Positions 1 to 8,792 of a stretch of 44,522 nucleotides of DNA are shown piece by piece. Under the pieces are notes generated by a model. It did no database searches, had not been told where the DNA came from, and worked only from the letters and a program-made list of their open reading frames with translations. The stretch's first letter is position 1. Every line of letters begins with the position of its first letter. Source of the stretch: Pseudomonadota bacterium (GTDB taxonomy: Bacteria; Pseudomonadota; Alphaproteobacteria; Micropepsales; Micropepsaceae); the NCBI GenBank assembly GCA_029778105.1, contig JAKOQZ010000025.1, positions 1 through 44,522 of the forward strand. Reading direction: 5' to 3'. The position numbers and the translations under genes were made by a program.

Positions 1-557
1 AGGGCCGTCTTGGCGGTGCGCTTGATATGGGCGGCCAGCGACCAGTGGCTGAGCCCCATGGCCTTGCGCGTCGCCGCAAGGCGGTCCGACGTCCACATCG
101 TCGCGTCATAGGCCCAGTCGCCCAGACGGCTCACGATGCGGCCCCAGCGGGCCGCGCCGTCGAACACGTCGCCGTGCAGCACCAGCAGGCTGCGCCCGTC
201 GGCGGTCGTGTGGATCGTTTCGTGCCGGATCTCGATCTCGGCCAGGTTCAGCCCGGCATAGGGCCGGAAGACCTCGTCGTGATTGCCGGGAACGTAGAAA
301 ACCTCGGTGCCGCTGCGCGCCAGATCGAGAATTTCGTCGAGAACCGCCTGGTGGCTGGCGTGCCAGTACCAGCGCCGCTTCAGCCGCCACCCGTCGATGA
401 TGTCACCGACCAGATAGAGCCGGTCGGCGCGCTGGGCTTTCAGGAATGCGGCGAGCGCGGCTGCCTTGCAGCCCCGGGTTCCCAGATGCACGTCGGAGAT
501 GAAGAGCGTGCGCCAGCGCAGGTCCTGGTCCCGGCCGGAGGTTTCGTGAGCCGCCAT
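1..557 (-). CDS. UDP-2,3-diacylglucosamine diphosphatase-like metallophosphoesterase (3' end outside window)
   Basis: The gene reads leftward off the window edge; 185 codons are visible. The calcineurin-type phosphoesterase motifs are in order: SDVHLG (residues 21-26), GDIIDG (51-56), GNHD (91-94) and LHGD (127-130), which together hold the two-metal site. This pattern, with the RRWYWHASH segment after the second motif, is that of the LpxH/COG2908 group, which cleaves UDP-2,3-diacylglucosamine in lipid A synthesis or acts on similar phosphoesters. The ATG at 557 is the only start possible, because an in-frame TGA lies six codons upstream; a GGAG sits just before the start. The substrate is inferred from family only, since many alphaproteobacteria use LpxI for this step and keep COG2908 paralogues of uncertain role. 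Confidence 0.85.
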   Translation of the reverse strand, partial: MAAHETSGRDQDLRWRTLFISDVHLGTRGCKAAALAAFLKAQRADRLYLVGDIIDGWRLKRRWYWHASHQAVLDEILDLARSGTEVFYVPGNHDEVFRPYAGLNLAEIEIRHETIHTTADGRSLLVLHGDVFDGAARWGRIVSRLGDWAYDATMWTSDRLAATRKAMGLSHWSLAAHIKRTAKTA

Positions 558-791
558 CGCACCTGCTCCGATTCATCGCGTTGGAGCTGGGTCTCACGCC
601 TGCGAGACGGTCGCGCGACGTCCGCGTGAAGCTTCTGTCTCGATCCGGAATCGGCGGTATTACGGGAGGTTGACGTTGACGTAAGGATAGCTCAGAGAAA
701 TTGCAGCCGCCGCGCTATGTTGCGTTGCGTCAACATCGTAACATGCTGAAATATATGATGAAAAAAGAAACTCACCGATCGCTGAATAGCC

Positions 792-820
792 TTGACAGGC
801 CGTCAGTGCCTCATTAGTTT
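792..820 (+). promoter_or_regulatory. Sigma-70-type promoter of the sRNA
   Basis: A perfect TTGACA (792-797) is followed after 17 bp by TTAGTT (815-820), a weak -10. This predicts a transcript start near 826-830, about 85 nt before the terminator at 885-916. No open reading frame with a ribosome site follows, which fits an RNA gene. Confidence 0.6.
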
Positions 821-827
821 GTGCAGT

Positions 828-914
828 GCGAAAGGCGCTTGCGCTGATCGCATGCCCTTCCTGGGCGTTTCCTCCCTAAACTTAGGGCCGCTCCTTGGAG
901 CGGCCCCTTTTCTT
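828..914 (+). ncRNA. Small RNA resembling the mmgR/suhB family
   Basis: The predicted transcript of about 85 nt runs from a TTGACA promoter to a strong intrinsic terminator. Visible structure: hairpin TGCG/CGCA (840-852), hairpin GCCC/GGGC (854-866), then a single-stranded stretch with CCTCCCT (871-877), complementary to Shine-Dalgarno sequences, then the terminator stem. Segment order, the pyrimidine motif and the size match what I recall of the alphaproteobacterial suhB/mmgR (alpha-r8) RNA, which in Sinorhizobium also neighbours an N-formylglutamate amidohydrolase gene and cpdR. Family assignment is by memory of sequence and synteny and needs a covariance-model search. The 5' end is inferred from the promoter. 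Confidence 0.65.
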
Positions 915-916
915 TT
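885..916 (+). terminator. Intrinsic terminator of the sRNA
   Basis: A perfect 10-bp stem, GGGCCGCTCC (885-894) and GGAGCGGCCC (897-906), is followed by CTTTTCTTTT. The loop is so short that the innermost pairs probably open. It faces the + strand, where the only transcription unit upstream is the sRNA, and lies just beyond the stop of the convergent gene. Confidence 0.85.
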
Positions 917-928
917 CAGGCGAGGGGT

Positions 929-1825
929 TCAGAGCCCGGGAAAGGCTGCCAGGCGCGCGACGAACGCGTCCAGACGCGCCTTGACGGCGGCATAGCTTCC
1001 CAGCCGTTCCAGCCGCTGCTCGTCCAGATAGATGGCGCGGTTCACTTCGATCTGCAGCACATGCACCCCGCGCGAGGGGGCGCCATAGGTCTCGGCGGTG
1101 TAGCCGCCGGCATAGGGATTGTTCCGTCCGACCGAAAAGCCCAGCTCGCTCAGCGTCTGCGTCGCGAAGGCGGTGAGGCCGGGGGCGCAGCTTGCGCCGT
1201 AGCGGTCGCCCAGAATCATGTCGACGCCGCCCAGCGCCGCCTGGCCCGGCATGGAATGACAGTCGATCAGCGCCACCGCGCCGAACCGCACCCGCGTCGT
1301 CTCGATCAGCCGGCCGAGCGCCGCATGATAGGGCGCGTGCAGCGTCTCCAGCCGGCGGCGCGCTTCGGCGAGCGGCAGGCGGCGGCGATAGATTTCGGCG
1401 CCGTCGCGCACCACGCGCGCAATGACCCCCAGCCCGGCATGGACCCGGGGGCTGCGGCTCATGGCGGTGGCGGGCGGGGCCTCCAGAAACAGCGCTGGGT
1501 CCAGCTCGCCGGGGTCGCGATTCACGTCGCAATAGGCGCGGGGAAACAGCGCGCGCAGCAGCGGCGCGCCGTGGGCCGGCGCCGCCCCGAACAGCTCGTC
1601 GACGAAACAGTCCTCCGACCGGCGCAGCGTCAGCGGGTCGAGCCGGGTGGCGTTCAACAGGTCGGCGGGATAGTCGCGCCCGCTATGGGGCGATGCGAAC
1701 ACGAAGGGCGATGTGCGCAGATTCGGTTCGAGCACCTCGAACACCGACGCGTTCGGCTCGCCGCCGCCCTCGGCGCCCGGCGTTTCGGCCGTTGCGGCGG
1801 GGAAAAGGGCTGCGTCGATGTGCAT
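929..1825 (-). CDS. N-formylglutamate amidohydrolase (copy 1)
   Basis: A 298-residue member of the PF05013 family, which hydrolyses N-formyl-L-glutamate to glutamate and formate at the end of one histidine-degradation route; many alphaproteobacterial members sit outside hut operons and their true substrate is open. SPHSGRDYP (residues 45-53) and DCHSMPG (188-194) are the metal-site regions, and the length is usual. The ATG at 1825 is chosen because longer versions of the frame would run over the divergent cpdR gene. The distal end nearly abuts the sRNA terminator. No other histidine-utilisation gene is present in the window; a second homologue lies at 23123. Confidence 0.88.
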   Translation of the reverse strand: MHIDAALFPAATAETPGAEGGGEPNASVFEVLEPNLRTSPFVFASPHSGRDYPADLLNATRLDPLTLRRSEDCFVDELFGAAPAHGAPLLRALFPRAYCDVNRDPGELDPALFLEAPPATAMSRSPRVHAGLGVIARVVRDGAEIYRRRLPLAEARRRLETLHAPYHAALGRLIETTRVRFGAVALIDCHSMPGQAALGGVDMILGDRYGASCAPGLTAFATQTLSELGFSVGRNNPYAGGYTAETYGAPSRGVHVLQIEVNRAIYLDEQRLERLGSYAAVKARLDAFVARLAAFPGL

Positions 1826-1929
1826 GCGCGGCAGAGAACCACCGGCCCCGAAGCTGGGCAAGGCTTTACAGCGTTTCGCCCGCGCCTGTAGGGTCGCGCC
1901 GGCATTCCAAGGACGGCGATTATCAGGGC

Positions 1930-2289
1930 ATGGCGAGAATTCTTCTGGCGGAAGACGACGAGTCGCTGCGGCGCTTTCTGGCCGCCGCACTGGAGAAGGC
2001 CGGCCACGACGTCGCCCATTACGGGCAGGGCGACGAGGCGCTTGAGGCGCTCAAGGGCTTTCGCTTCGACCTGCTGCTGACCGACATCGTGATGCCCGTG
2101 ATGGACGGCATCGAACTCGCCCGCCTCGCGGCGCAGATCGACAGCGAAATGAAGATCATGTTCATCACCGGCTTCGCCGCCGTGGCGCTCAACCCCTCCA
2201 GCGCCGCGCCCAAGCAGGCCAAGGTGCTGTCCAAGCCGTTCCATCTGAAGGACCTGGTGTCCGAGGTCGATCGCCTGATCGCCGCCTGA
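1930..2289 (+). CDS. cpdR: CpdR-type single-domain response regulator
   Basis: A 119-residue stand-alone receiver domain without output domain. Acidic pocket D9-D10, phospho-acceptor D52 in LLTDIVMP, T80 in ITGF and K102 in SKPF are all present, and the protein ends in Leu-Ile-Ala-Ala. In Caulobacter, unphosphorylated CpdR primes the ClpXP protease for substrates tied to CtrA and c-di-GMP control, and its C-terminal end matters for localisation; the Ala-Ala end here fits. Divergence from an N-formylglutamate amidohydrolase gene is, as I recall, the common arrangement of cpdR in this class. The CckA and ChpT partners are not in the window. Confidence 0.85.
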   Translation: MARILLAEDDESLRRFLAAALEKAGHDVAHYGQGDEALEALKGFRFDLLLTDIVMPVMDGIELARLAAQIDSEMKIMFITGFAAVALNPSSAAPKQAKVLSKPFHLKDLVSEVDRLIAA

Positions 2290-2419
2290 CGGGCGAGGGC
2301 AGGCCGGCCGGACGTTTTTTTGCCCGCCTTCCCGCTTGCCAGCGCGCACGGGGATGATTAGAAGCCTCCCCCTTACCCGCAGCCGGGCACGCGACATGGC
2401 GTTTCCGGTTGCCGAGATC

Positions 2420-2494
2420 GGGCGGTTAGCTCAGCGGGAGAGCACTACGTTGACATCGTAGGGGTCACTGGTTCAATCCCAGTACCGCCCACCA
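2420..2494 (+). tRNA. tRNA-Val (anticodon GAC)
   Basis: A 75-nt cloverleaf can be folded by eye: acceptor stem GGGCGGT/ACCGCCC (7 perfect pairs), a D-arm, anticodon stem CTACG/CGTAG around loop TTGACAT with anticodon GAC, and T-arm ACTGG-TTCAATC-CCAGT. The CCA end is encoded. It stands alone between cpdR and the convergent DUF808 gene, and no integrase or partial duplicate that would mark an attachment site is visible nearby. Confidence 0.97.
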
Positions 2495-2505
2495 TTTCCT
2501 CCGGA

Positions 2506-3495
2506 TTACAGCGCTTTTTTCGTCTTCCCGGCGCGTGCCGTCCGAATGCGGGCGAGCAGCGGGACGAGGGCGTGGTCGACCACCAGCGCCGCCGCAAAGC
2601 CGACCGCCAGGCCGACCACCGCCGAGGCCGCCGCCGTCACCACCCAGACGATGACGCCCTCGAGCGCCGGCAGGGCCGCTCCGGCGGCGAGCGCGACGTC
2701 ATGAATGGCGTGTTCCGGCCCGGGAAGCCCCAGCCCCGCGAGACCGTGGATCAGGATGCCGCCGCCCACCCACAGCATCGCGATGGTGCCGATCAGGCCC
2801 AGTGAGTTGAGAAAGGCGGGCATGCCGCGCACCACGCTGCGCCCCACGGCCCGCAGCAGGCCGCTGCGGCTGCGCGCCAGGGCCGCGCCCATGTCGTCGG
2901 CGCGCACGATCAGCGCCACCACGCCGTAGACCAGCACGGTCATGCCGATGCCGACGATTCCCAGCACCACCGCCTGCATCCAGGTCGGCTGGTCCGCCAC
3001 CGTCGCCAGCGAAATCGCCATGATCTCGGCCGACAGGATGATGTCGGTGCGGATGGCGTTGCTCACCTTGGCGGCCTCGACCTCGTCGGCGCTCAGCAGC
3101 GCCATGCCTTCGGCCTCGTGCCCGCTGTGATCGACATGCGGCACGATGAGGTCGCGCACCTTGTGCCAGCCCTCAAGGCTCAGAAAAGCGCCGCCGAGCA
3201 TCAGCAGCGGGGTGATCGCCCAGGGCGCCAGGAACGAGAGGATCAGGGCGCCGGGCAGCAGAAGGATGAACTTGTTCCTCAGCGATCCCAGCGCGATCTT
3301 GCCGATGATGGGCAGCTCGCGGTCGGCGGTGAACCCGACCACATAGCGCGGCGTCACGGCGGTATCGTCGATGACGATCCCGGCGGCCTTGCCGCCGGCC
3401 TTCACGGCCTGGGCGGCGGCGTCGTCGAGCGACGCGGCCGCAACCTTGGCGAGCGCCGCGATATCGTCGAGCAGCGCGAGAAGACCGGAGCTCAT
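2506..3495 (-). CDS. DUF808 family inner-membrane protein
   Basis: A 329-residue multi-spanning membrane protein matching the DUF808 (YedI-like) family in length and pattern. It begins with the typical SSGLLALLDDIAALAK segment and a soluble N-terminal region with the FTADRELPIIGKIA signature (about residues 54-68), followed by several hydrophobic helices and Gly/Ala-rich membrane segments at the C-terminus. The function of the family is unknown. ATG at 3495 is preceded by AAGGGAC. It ends 11 bp after the convergent tRNA. Confidence 0.85.
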   Translation of the reverse strand: MSSGLLALLDDIAALAKVAAASLDDAAAQAVKAGGKAAGIVIDDTAVTPRYVVGFTADRELPIIGKIALGSLRNKFILLLPGALILSFLAPWAITPLLMLGGAFLSLEGWHKVRDLIVPHVDHSGHEAEGMALLSADEVEAAKVSNAIRTDIILSAEIMAISLATVADQPTWMQAVVLGIVGIGMTVLVYGVVALIVRADDMGAALARSRSGLLRAVGRSVVRGMPAFLNSLGLIGTIAMLWVGGGILIHGLAGLGLPGPEHAIHDVALAAGAALPALEGVIVWVVTAAASAVVGLAVGFAAALVVDHALVPLLARIRTARAGKTKKAL

Positions 3496-3833
3496 GAATC
3501 GTCCCTTGGGATAAGCCGCGCACTCTAGGCGGTCGCGCCGCCACTCTCCCATACCCTTTCGGTACGGCAGCTTCGACGGAAATGCTGCGACATTCGCGCG
3601 CGGCCGGGGCCTTGGGGCCGCTCTCGCCCCAATCCCGCCCCATTCGCAGTGCGGCCTGCGTCATGCAGAGATGCGAATGCCCCCGCCTTCGGGGCTTGCG
3701 CGCGGAACTCCTGGCCTGCGGCCAAGAGCCCCGCGACAAGCAGGCGGCAGGCGCACTAGTGTCCGCACGGATCGACTCGTTTTACGGACAGGCCCGTCGC
3801 GGCGGGCCTGCATGCGTACCCAGGGGGAAACCT
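3496..3833. other. Intergenic region upstream of the alpha-2-macroglobulin gene
   Basis: No gene is supported in these 338 bp between two divergent genes. The only clear structure is an inverted repeat, CAGGCCCG (3789-3796) and CGGGCCTG (3803-3810), ending 23 bases before the downstream ATG. It would form a hairpin in the leader of that mRNA. An imperfect inverted repeat CCCTTTCGG also lies near 3553. Confidence 0.5.
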
Positions 3834-6800
3834 ATGAAGCGTCTTGGCTTTGTGCTGGCCGTCATCGCGGCGCTGGCAGGCGGCTATTTCATCGGCGGCA
3901 AATACGGATTGGGCGGCGGCGGCGCACAGCAGGCGTCCTCGACCCCGTCCCCCGCCGCGGGCAGCGAGGCCCCGACCGTCGATCCCGCCGCGCCCACCCC
4001 GGCCGCCGGCACGCCGGTGGAGCCCGCCAAGGCGCGCGAACCCTATGTCGCCCCCAAGGATGTCGATTTCGCCTTCCGCCGGCTCGAGATCGACACCAGC
4101 AAGGATCAGCCCGAGGCCTGCCTCGTCTTCACCCGCGAAATGAAGACCGACGGCTCGGTGCGCTATGAGGACTATCTCGCCTTCGACCCCGAGGCGCAGA
4201 TCGCCGTCCGCGCGACGACCGACCGCCTCTGCGTCGCCGGCCTCTCCTATGCCGAGACCTACACGCTCACCCTGCGCGCCGGCCTGCCTTCGGCGACGGG
4301 CGAAAAGCTGGCCGAGGACGAACAGGTCCGCGTCGAGCTGAAGGACCAGCCCGCCACCGTCGCGTTCGGCGCGGGCTTCATCCTGCCGCGCGAAAGCGCC
4401 GAGGGCGTGCCGATCACCACCGTCAACGTCGACACCGTCATGGTGCGGGTCGTGCGCGTCGGCGACCGTCTGCTCTCGCAGCTGCAGGACTACGTGCTCG
4501 ATCAGCGCGAGGTCTACGACTACTACGCCGACCAGTTCGCCAACGAACAGGGCGCGCCGGTCTGGGAAGGCGAGATGACCGTCGCCAACGTCAAGAACCA
4601 GGCCGTCACCACCACCTTCGCGATCTCCGATGCGCTGCCCAAGATGAAGCCGGGCGTCTATCTGGTGCTCGCCAAGGACAAGGCCCGCGAAGGCAAGCCC
4701 GACGACTGGGACCCGGAAGCGGGCCAGTGGATCATCAACACCGACATCGCGCTGACCAGCTTCAAGGCCTATGACGGCCTCACCGTGTTCGCGCGTTCCT
4801 TCGCGACCGCCGCGCCGACGGCCGGCGTCAAGCTGCAGCTCGTCGCGGTCAATAACGAGATCCTCGCCGAAGCCACCACCGACGCCGACGGCAAGGCCGT
4901 GTTCGACGGCGGGCTGCTGCGCGGCGCGGGCGGCAACGTGCCGGCCGTTGTGATGGCCTATGACGGCTCGAAAGACGACTTCGCCTATATCGACCTGCGC
5001 CGCTCGGCCTTCGATCTCTCGGATCGCGGCGTCGACGGACGCGCGGCGGCCGGCGACATCGACGGCTTCGTCTATCTCGACCGCGGCATCTACCGCCCCG
5101 GCGAGACGGTGCAGCTCACCGCGCTGCTGCGCGACCGCGGCGCCCAGGCCATCGCCAACGCGCCGGTCACCGTCGTCGTCACCAAGCCCGACGGCCAGGA
5201 ATTCCGCCGCTACACGACCAGCGAACTGAAAGCCGGCGGCGTCTATCAGCCCTTCACGCTCTCGGCCTCCGCCCCGCGCGGCCGCTGGAGCGCGGCGGTC
5301 TATACCGATCCCAACGGCGCGCCGGTGGGCTCGATCTCGTTCGACGTGCAGGATTTCGTCCCGCAGAAGCTGAAGGTGACGCTGGCCGCGACCCAGACCG
5401 CCATCGACCCGGCGCAGCCCGTCTCGGTCGATGTCGAAAGCCGCTTCCTCTATGGCGCGCCGTCGGCGGGCCTCGGCGGCGAGGGCACGCTGACCCTGCG
5501 CCGCGCCGTCACGCCGTTCCCGAAATTCGAACAGTATGCGTTCGGTTCGGCGGACGAGAGCTTTGACCCCCAGCAGATCAATCTGGAAGTCGGCACCACC
5601 GACGCGGAAGGCAAGACGACCGCCACCGCCTCGCTCGCCGACATCGATCTCAGCCAGACGACGCTGCCGCTGGAAGCCGCCATCGACGTGCAGATCTACG
5701 AGCCGGGCGGCCGCACCACCGGCGAACAGATCACGCTGCCGGTGACGACCAAGCCGGTCGCCATCGGCGTGCGCGGCAATTTCGACTACGACACCGTCGC
5801 CGAGAATTCCGACGCCGGTTTCGAGATCGTCGGCGTCAACGACAAGGGTGAGCCGATCGCGATCCCCGGCGCGACCTACGAGTTCGTGCGCGAGATCGTC
5901 GATTACCGCTGGTATCAGGCCGACGGCGAGTGGCGCTACGACCGCATCGTGCGCGACCGCATTCTCTCGGGCGGCAAGGTCGACATCGCCGCCGATACGC
6001 CGGCCAAGCTTTCGGCCCGCGTCGAATGGGGCAGCTATCGCCTGACCGTGTCGGACCCCAAGACGGGCGCGCGCACCTCCTACCGCTTCTGGGCGGGCTG
6101 GGGCGCCAGCGCGTCGGACCGTCCCGACCGCCTCAACGTCGCCAGCGACAAGCCCGGCTACAAGGCGGGCGAGACGGCGACCATCACCGTGCGCTCGGCG
6201 GTCGACGGCAAGGGCCTGCTCGTGGTCGCCAATGACCGCGTGCTGGAGACCCGCCTCGTCGACATCAAGGCTTCGGGCACCACCATTCCGCTGGATGTGA
6301 AGGCGGAATGGGGCTCGGGCGCCTATGCCATGGTCACGCTCTATCGCCCGCTCGATGCGGCGACCAAGGGCTCGCCCCGCGCCATCGGCCTCGTCCACCT
6401 GCCCATCGACCAGAGCGCCAACACGCTCGGCGTCGAGATCGGGACGGTCGAGAAGACGCTGCCGCGCACCCAGCTGGTGGTTCCGGTCAACGTCGCCAAC
6501 GTCAAGGGCCAGGCCTTCGTGACCGTCGCGGCGATCGATGAGGGCGTCCTGCAGCTCACCGATTTCGCGACGCCCGATCCGGTCAAGTATTTCTACGGCA
6601 AGCGCCGGCTCGGCATCGACATGCGCGACGATTACGGCCGCCTGATCGAAACCACCCGCTATCAGGTGGGCGCGCTGCGCACCGGCGGCGACGGCTTCGG
6701 CGGCCGCGGCCTCGCGGTGGTGCCGCAGAAGGTCGTCGCGCTGTTCAGCGGTCCGGTCGAAGTCGTCGACGGCAAGGCCAGCGTCACGCTCGACATCCCC

Positions 6801-8762
6801 GACTTCAACGGCGAGCTGCGCGTGATGGCGGTGGTGTGGTCGACCAATGCGGTCGGCTTCGCCTCCAAGCCCGTCACCGTGCGCGATCCCGTCGTCGCCG
6901 AGCTGGTCCTGCCGCGCTTCCTGGCGCCCGGAGACACCGCCGAAGTCGGCTTCAACCTGCACAATGTCGATGGCGCGGCCGGCGCCTACACCGCCGAGAT
7001 TTCGGCGGCCGAGCCGGTGATCATCGACTCCGCGTCGGCTAAGGTCGAGCGCACGCTGGCCGTCGGCGAGCGTCAGCTCATCCCGGTCAAGCTCAGCGCC
7101 AACGGCGCCGGCATCGCGACGATCCGTCTCGCGATCTCCGGCCCCAACGGCTTCAAGGTCGACCGCGTCTGGCCGATCGAGATCCGGGCGCCTCAGCTCC
7201 CCACCTCGATCGACGATGTGGCCGAGATGAAGGCCGGCGAAAGCTATGCGCTGCCCGCCGCCGTGCTGGCGCCCTTCGTGCCCGGATCGGCGACCGTCTC
7301 GGTCACGCTGTCCGGCGCCAAGGGCTTCGACAATGTCGCGGGCATGATCAAATGGCTCGACCGCTACCCCTATGGCTGCCTCGAACAGACGACGAGCCGC
7401 GCGCTGCCGCTCGTCTATCTGAACGATCTGGCCAAGGCCGCGGGGCTCGAAGGCGACAAGGATGTCGGCGCCCGCGTGCAGGAAGCCATCGATCGGGTGC
7501 TCGACATGCAGCGTCCCGACGGCGGCTTCGGCATGTGGTCGTCGTCCTATGACGACGACGCCGACAAGTTCCTCCAGGTCTACGCCACCGACTTCCTGAT
7601 GCAGGCCAAGGCCAAGGGTTATGTCGTGCCGGAAGAAGGTCTGAACCGCGCGCTGCGTTACACGCGCCAGACCGCGACCGACACGAACAACTCCGACAAC
7701 GCCCGCGCCTACGCGTTCTACGTGCTGGCGCGCGGCGGTCAGGGTCAGCCGGGCGATCTGCGCTACTTCGCCGATAATGGCGGCTCGAACTCCTCGTCGG
7801 CCCTGGCTCAGGGCCTGCTGGGCGGCGCGCTGTTCCAGGCGGGCGACCGCAGCCGCGGCACGGCCGCCTTCACCAAGGCGCGCGAGATCGCGATGGCGTT
7901 CGATCTCGATACCTGGACGTACGACTATTACGGCACGCCGCTGCGCGACCTCGCCGGCCTCACCGCCGTCGCGGCCGACAGCGACGAGGCTGCGCTGGTC
8001 GCGCCGCTGATCGACAAGGCGAACACCATCAACACCGACCTCAACTGGACGACCACCCAGGAGAAGTCGTGGATGCTGCTCGCCCAGTGGCGTCTGCTCA
8101 ACAACGCAGCGCCGCTGAAGGTGGAAGCCACGGGCGCGACGGCGGCCGAGGCTTCGGGCCAGGTCGTCGTCAGCCCCGCCCTCAACGAGCTGGCGGCCGG
8201 CGTCACGGTGAAGAACGCGGGCGACAAGGCGATCTGGCGCACGGTCTCGGCGACCGGCGTGCCGGCGAGCCCGCTGCCCGCCGCCAATGAAGGCGTCAAT
8301 GTGAGCAAGGCCTACTACAATCTCGACGGGTCGCCGGCCAATCTCGGCGCCCTGAAGCAGAACGACCAGGTCGTCGTTGTGATCGAAGGCACGATGAACG
8401 ACCGCTCGTACCGTCAGATGGCGATCACCGATCTCCTTCCGGCGGGCTTCGAGATCGAAGGCCCGGTGAAGGTCGGCGAAGAGGGCCAGAGCGTCTATCC
8501 CTGGCTCGACAAGCTGTCCTACGCCAACATCCAGGAAGCGCGCGACGACCGCTATGTCGCGGCCTTCCGCGTCGGCTACTCCTATCGCATGTCGCCCGAG
8601 GAAGAGGCGCGCGCGCCGCTGCCGTCCTTCCGCTTCGCCTACATTGCGCGCGCCACGGTGCCGGGCACGTTCGCCCAGCCCGCCGTCCTCGTTGAGGACA
8701 TGTACGCGCCCAAGGTGATCGGCCGCACCGCGATGGGGTCCGTCACGATCGCGGCGCAGTAA
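3834..8762 (+). CDS. Bacterial alpha-2-macroglobulin (YfhM-like protease trap)
   Basis: At 1642 residues it has the length of E. coli YfhM/ECAM. These proteins sit in the periplasm, act as suicide traps that bind attacking proteases through an internal thioester, and usually pair with PBP1C. The thioester motif CLEQ (C1182-Q1185, in YPYGCLEQTTS) is intact, so this is the covalent type. Upstream are the beta-rich macroglobulin domains; the motif opens the alpha/alpha thioester domain (about 1150-1500), with a C-terminal receptor-like domain after it. The N-terminus (residues 4-24) is a hydrophobic anchor without a lipobox Cys, then a Pro/Ala/Ser-rich linker (about 32-60); YfhM itself is a lipoprotein. 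ATG at 3834 follows GGGGGAA; pbpC follows after 30 bp. Confidence 0.95.
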   Translation: MKRLGFVLAVIAALAGGYFIGGKYGLGGGGAQQASSTPSPAAGSEAPTVDPAAPTPAAGTPVEPAKAREPYVAPKDVDFAFRRLEIDTSKDQPEACLVFTREMKTDGSVRYEDYLAFDPEAQIAVRATTDRLCVAGLSYAETYTLTLRAGLPSATGEKLAEDEQVRVELKDQPATVAFGAGFILPRESAEGVPITTVNVDTVMVRVVRVGDRLLSQLQDYVLDQREVYDYYADQFANEQGAPVWEGEMTVANVKNQAVTTTFAISDALPKMKPGVYLVLAKDKAREGKPDDWDPEAGQWIINTDIALTSFKAYDGLTVFARSFATAAPTAGVKLQLVAVNNEILAEATTDADGKAVFDGGLLRGAGGNVPAVVMAYDGSKDDFAYIDLRRSAFDLSDRGVDGRAAAGDIDGFVYLDRGIYRPGETVQLTALLRDRGAQAIANAPVTVVVTKPDGQEFRRYTTSELKAGGVYQPFTLSASAPRGRWSAAVYTDPNGAPVGSISFDVQDFVPQKLKVTLAATQTAIDPAQPVSVDVESRFLYGAPSAGLGGEGTLTLRRAVTPFPKFEQYAFGSADESFDPQQINLEVGTTDAEGKTTATASLADIDLSQTTLPLEAAIDVQIYEPGGRTTGEQITLPVTTKPVAIGVRGNFDYDTVAENSDAGFEIVGVNDKGEPIAIPGATYEFVREIVDYRWYQADGEWRYDRIVRDRILSGGKVDIAADTPAKLSARVEWGSYRLTVSDPKTGARTSYRFWAGWGASASDRPDRLNVASDKPGYKAGETATITVRSAVDGKGLLVVANDRVLETRLVDIKASGTTIPLDVKAEWGSGAYAMVTLYRPLDAATKGSPRAIGLVHLPIDQSANTLGVEIGTVEKTLPRTQLVVPVNVANVKGQAFVTVAAIDEGVLQLTDFATPDPVKYFYGKRRLGIDMRDDYGRLIETTRYQVGALRTGGDGFGGRGLAVVPQKVVALFSGPVEVVDGKASVTLDIPDFNGELRVMAVVWSTNAVGFASKPVTVRDPVVAELVLPRFLAPGDTAEVGFNLHNVDGAAGAYTAEISAAEPVIIDSASAKVERTLAVGERQLIPVKLSANGAGIATIRLAISGPNGFKVDRVWPIEIRAPQLPTSIDDVAEMKAGESYALPAAVLAPFVPGSATVSVTLSGAKGFDNVAGMIKWLDRYPYGCLEQTTSRALPLVYLNDLAKAAGLEGDKDVGARVQEAIDRVLDMQRPDGGFGMWSSSYDDDADKFLQVYATDFLMQAKAKGYVVPEEGLNRALRYTRQTATDTNNSDNARAYAFYVLARGGQGQPGDLRYFADNGGSNSSSALAQGLLGGALFQAGDRSRGTAAFTKAREIAMAFDLDTWTYDYYGTPLRDLAGLTAVAADSDEAALVAPLIDKANTINTDLNWTTTQEKSWMLLAQWRLLNNAAPLKVEATGATAAEASGQVVVSPALNELAAGVTVKNAGDKAIWRTVSATGVPASPLPAANEGVNVSKAYYNLDGSPANLGALKQNDQVVVVIEGTMNDRSYRQMAITDLLPAGFEIEGPVKVGEEGQSVYPWLDKLSYANIQEARDDRYVAAFRVGYSYRMSPEEEARAPLPSFRFAYIARATVPGTFAQPAVLVEDMYAPKVIGRTAMGSVTIAAQ

Positions 8763-8792
8763 CGCCGCAATCGGCCGGTAGGCATCGCAGCC

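Larger units (their letters stand above)
558..928. other. Intergenic region holding an sRNA gene
   Basis: No convincing protein gene is seen here on either strand. Positions 700-780 are unusually AT-rich for this window and probably hold the leftward promoter of the metallophosphoesterase. The right half holds the promoter, body and terminator of the sRNA described separately. Confidence 0.6.

Noticed and set aside
792..995. Short + strand reading frame over the sRNA region
   Set aside because: It runs through the strong terminator into the antisense of the amidohydrolase gene and has no ribosome site; an RNA gene explains the region better.
2302..2321. GGCCGGCC followed by seven T after cpdR as an intrinsic terminator
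   Set aside because: The dyad is self-complementary without room for a loop; the T-run is notable, but no proper stem could be drawn.
2420..2494. tRNA-Val as an integration site
   Set aside because: No integrase, no repeated tRNA 3' end and no change in composition on either side.
3756..6962. Long minus-strand open frame (over 1000 codons) opposite the alpha-2-macroglobulin gene
   Set aside because: Its composition (Asp/Arg/His repeats without hydrophobic cores) is that of a GC-rich shadow; the + frame has intact domains and the CLEQ motif.
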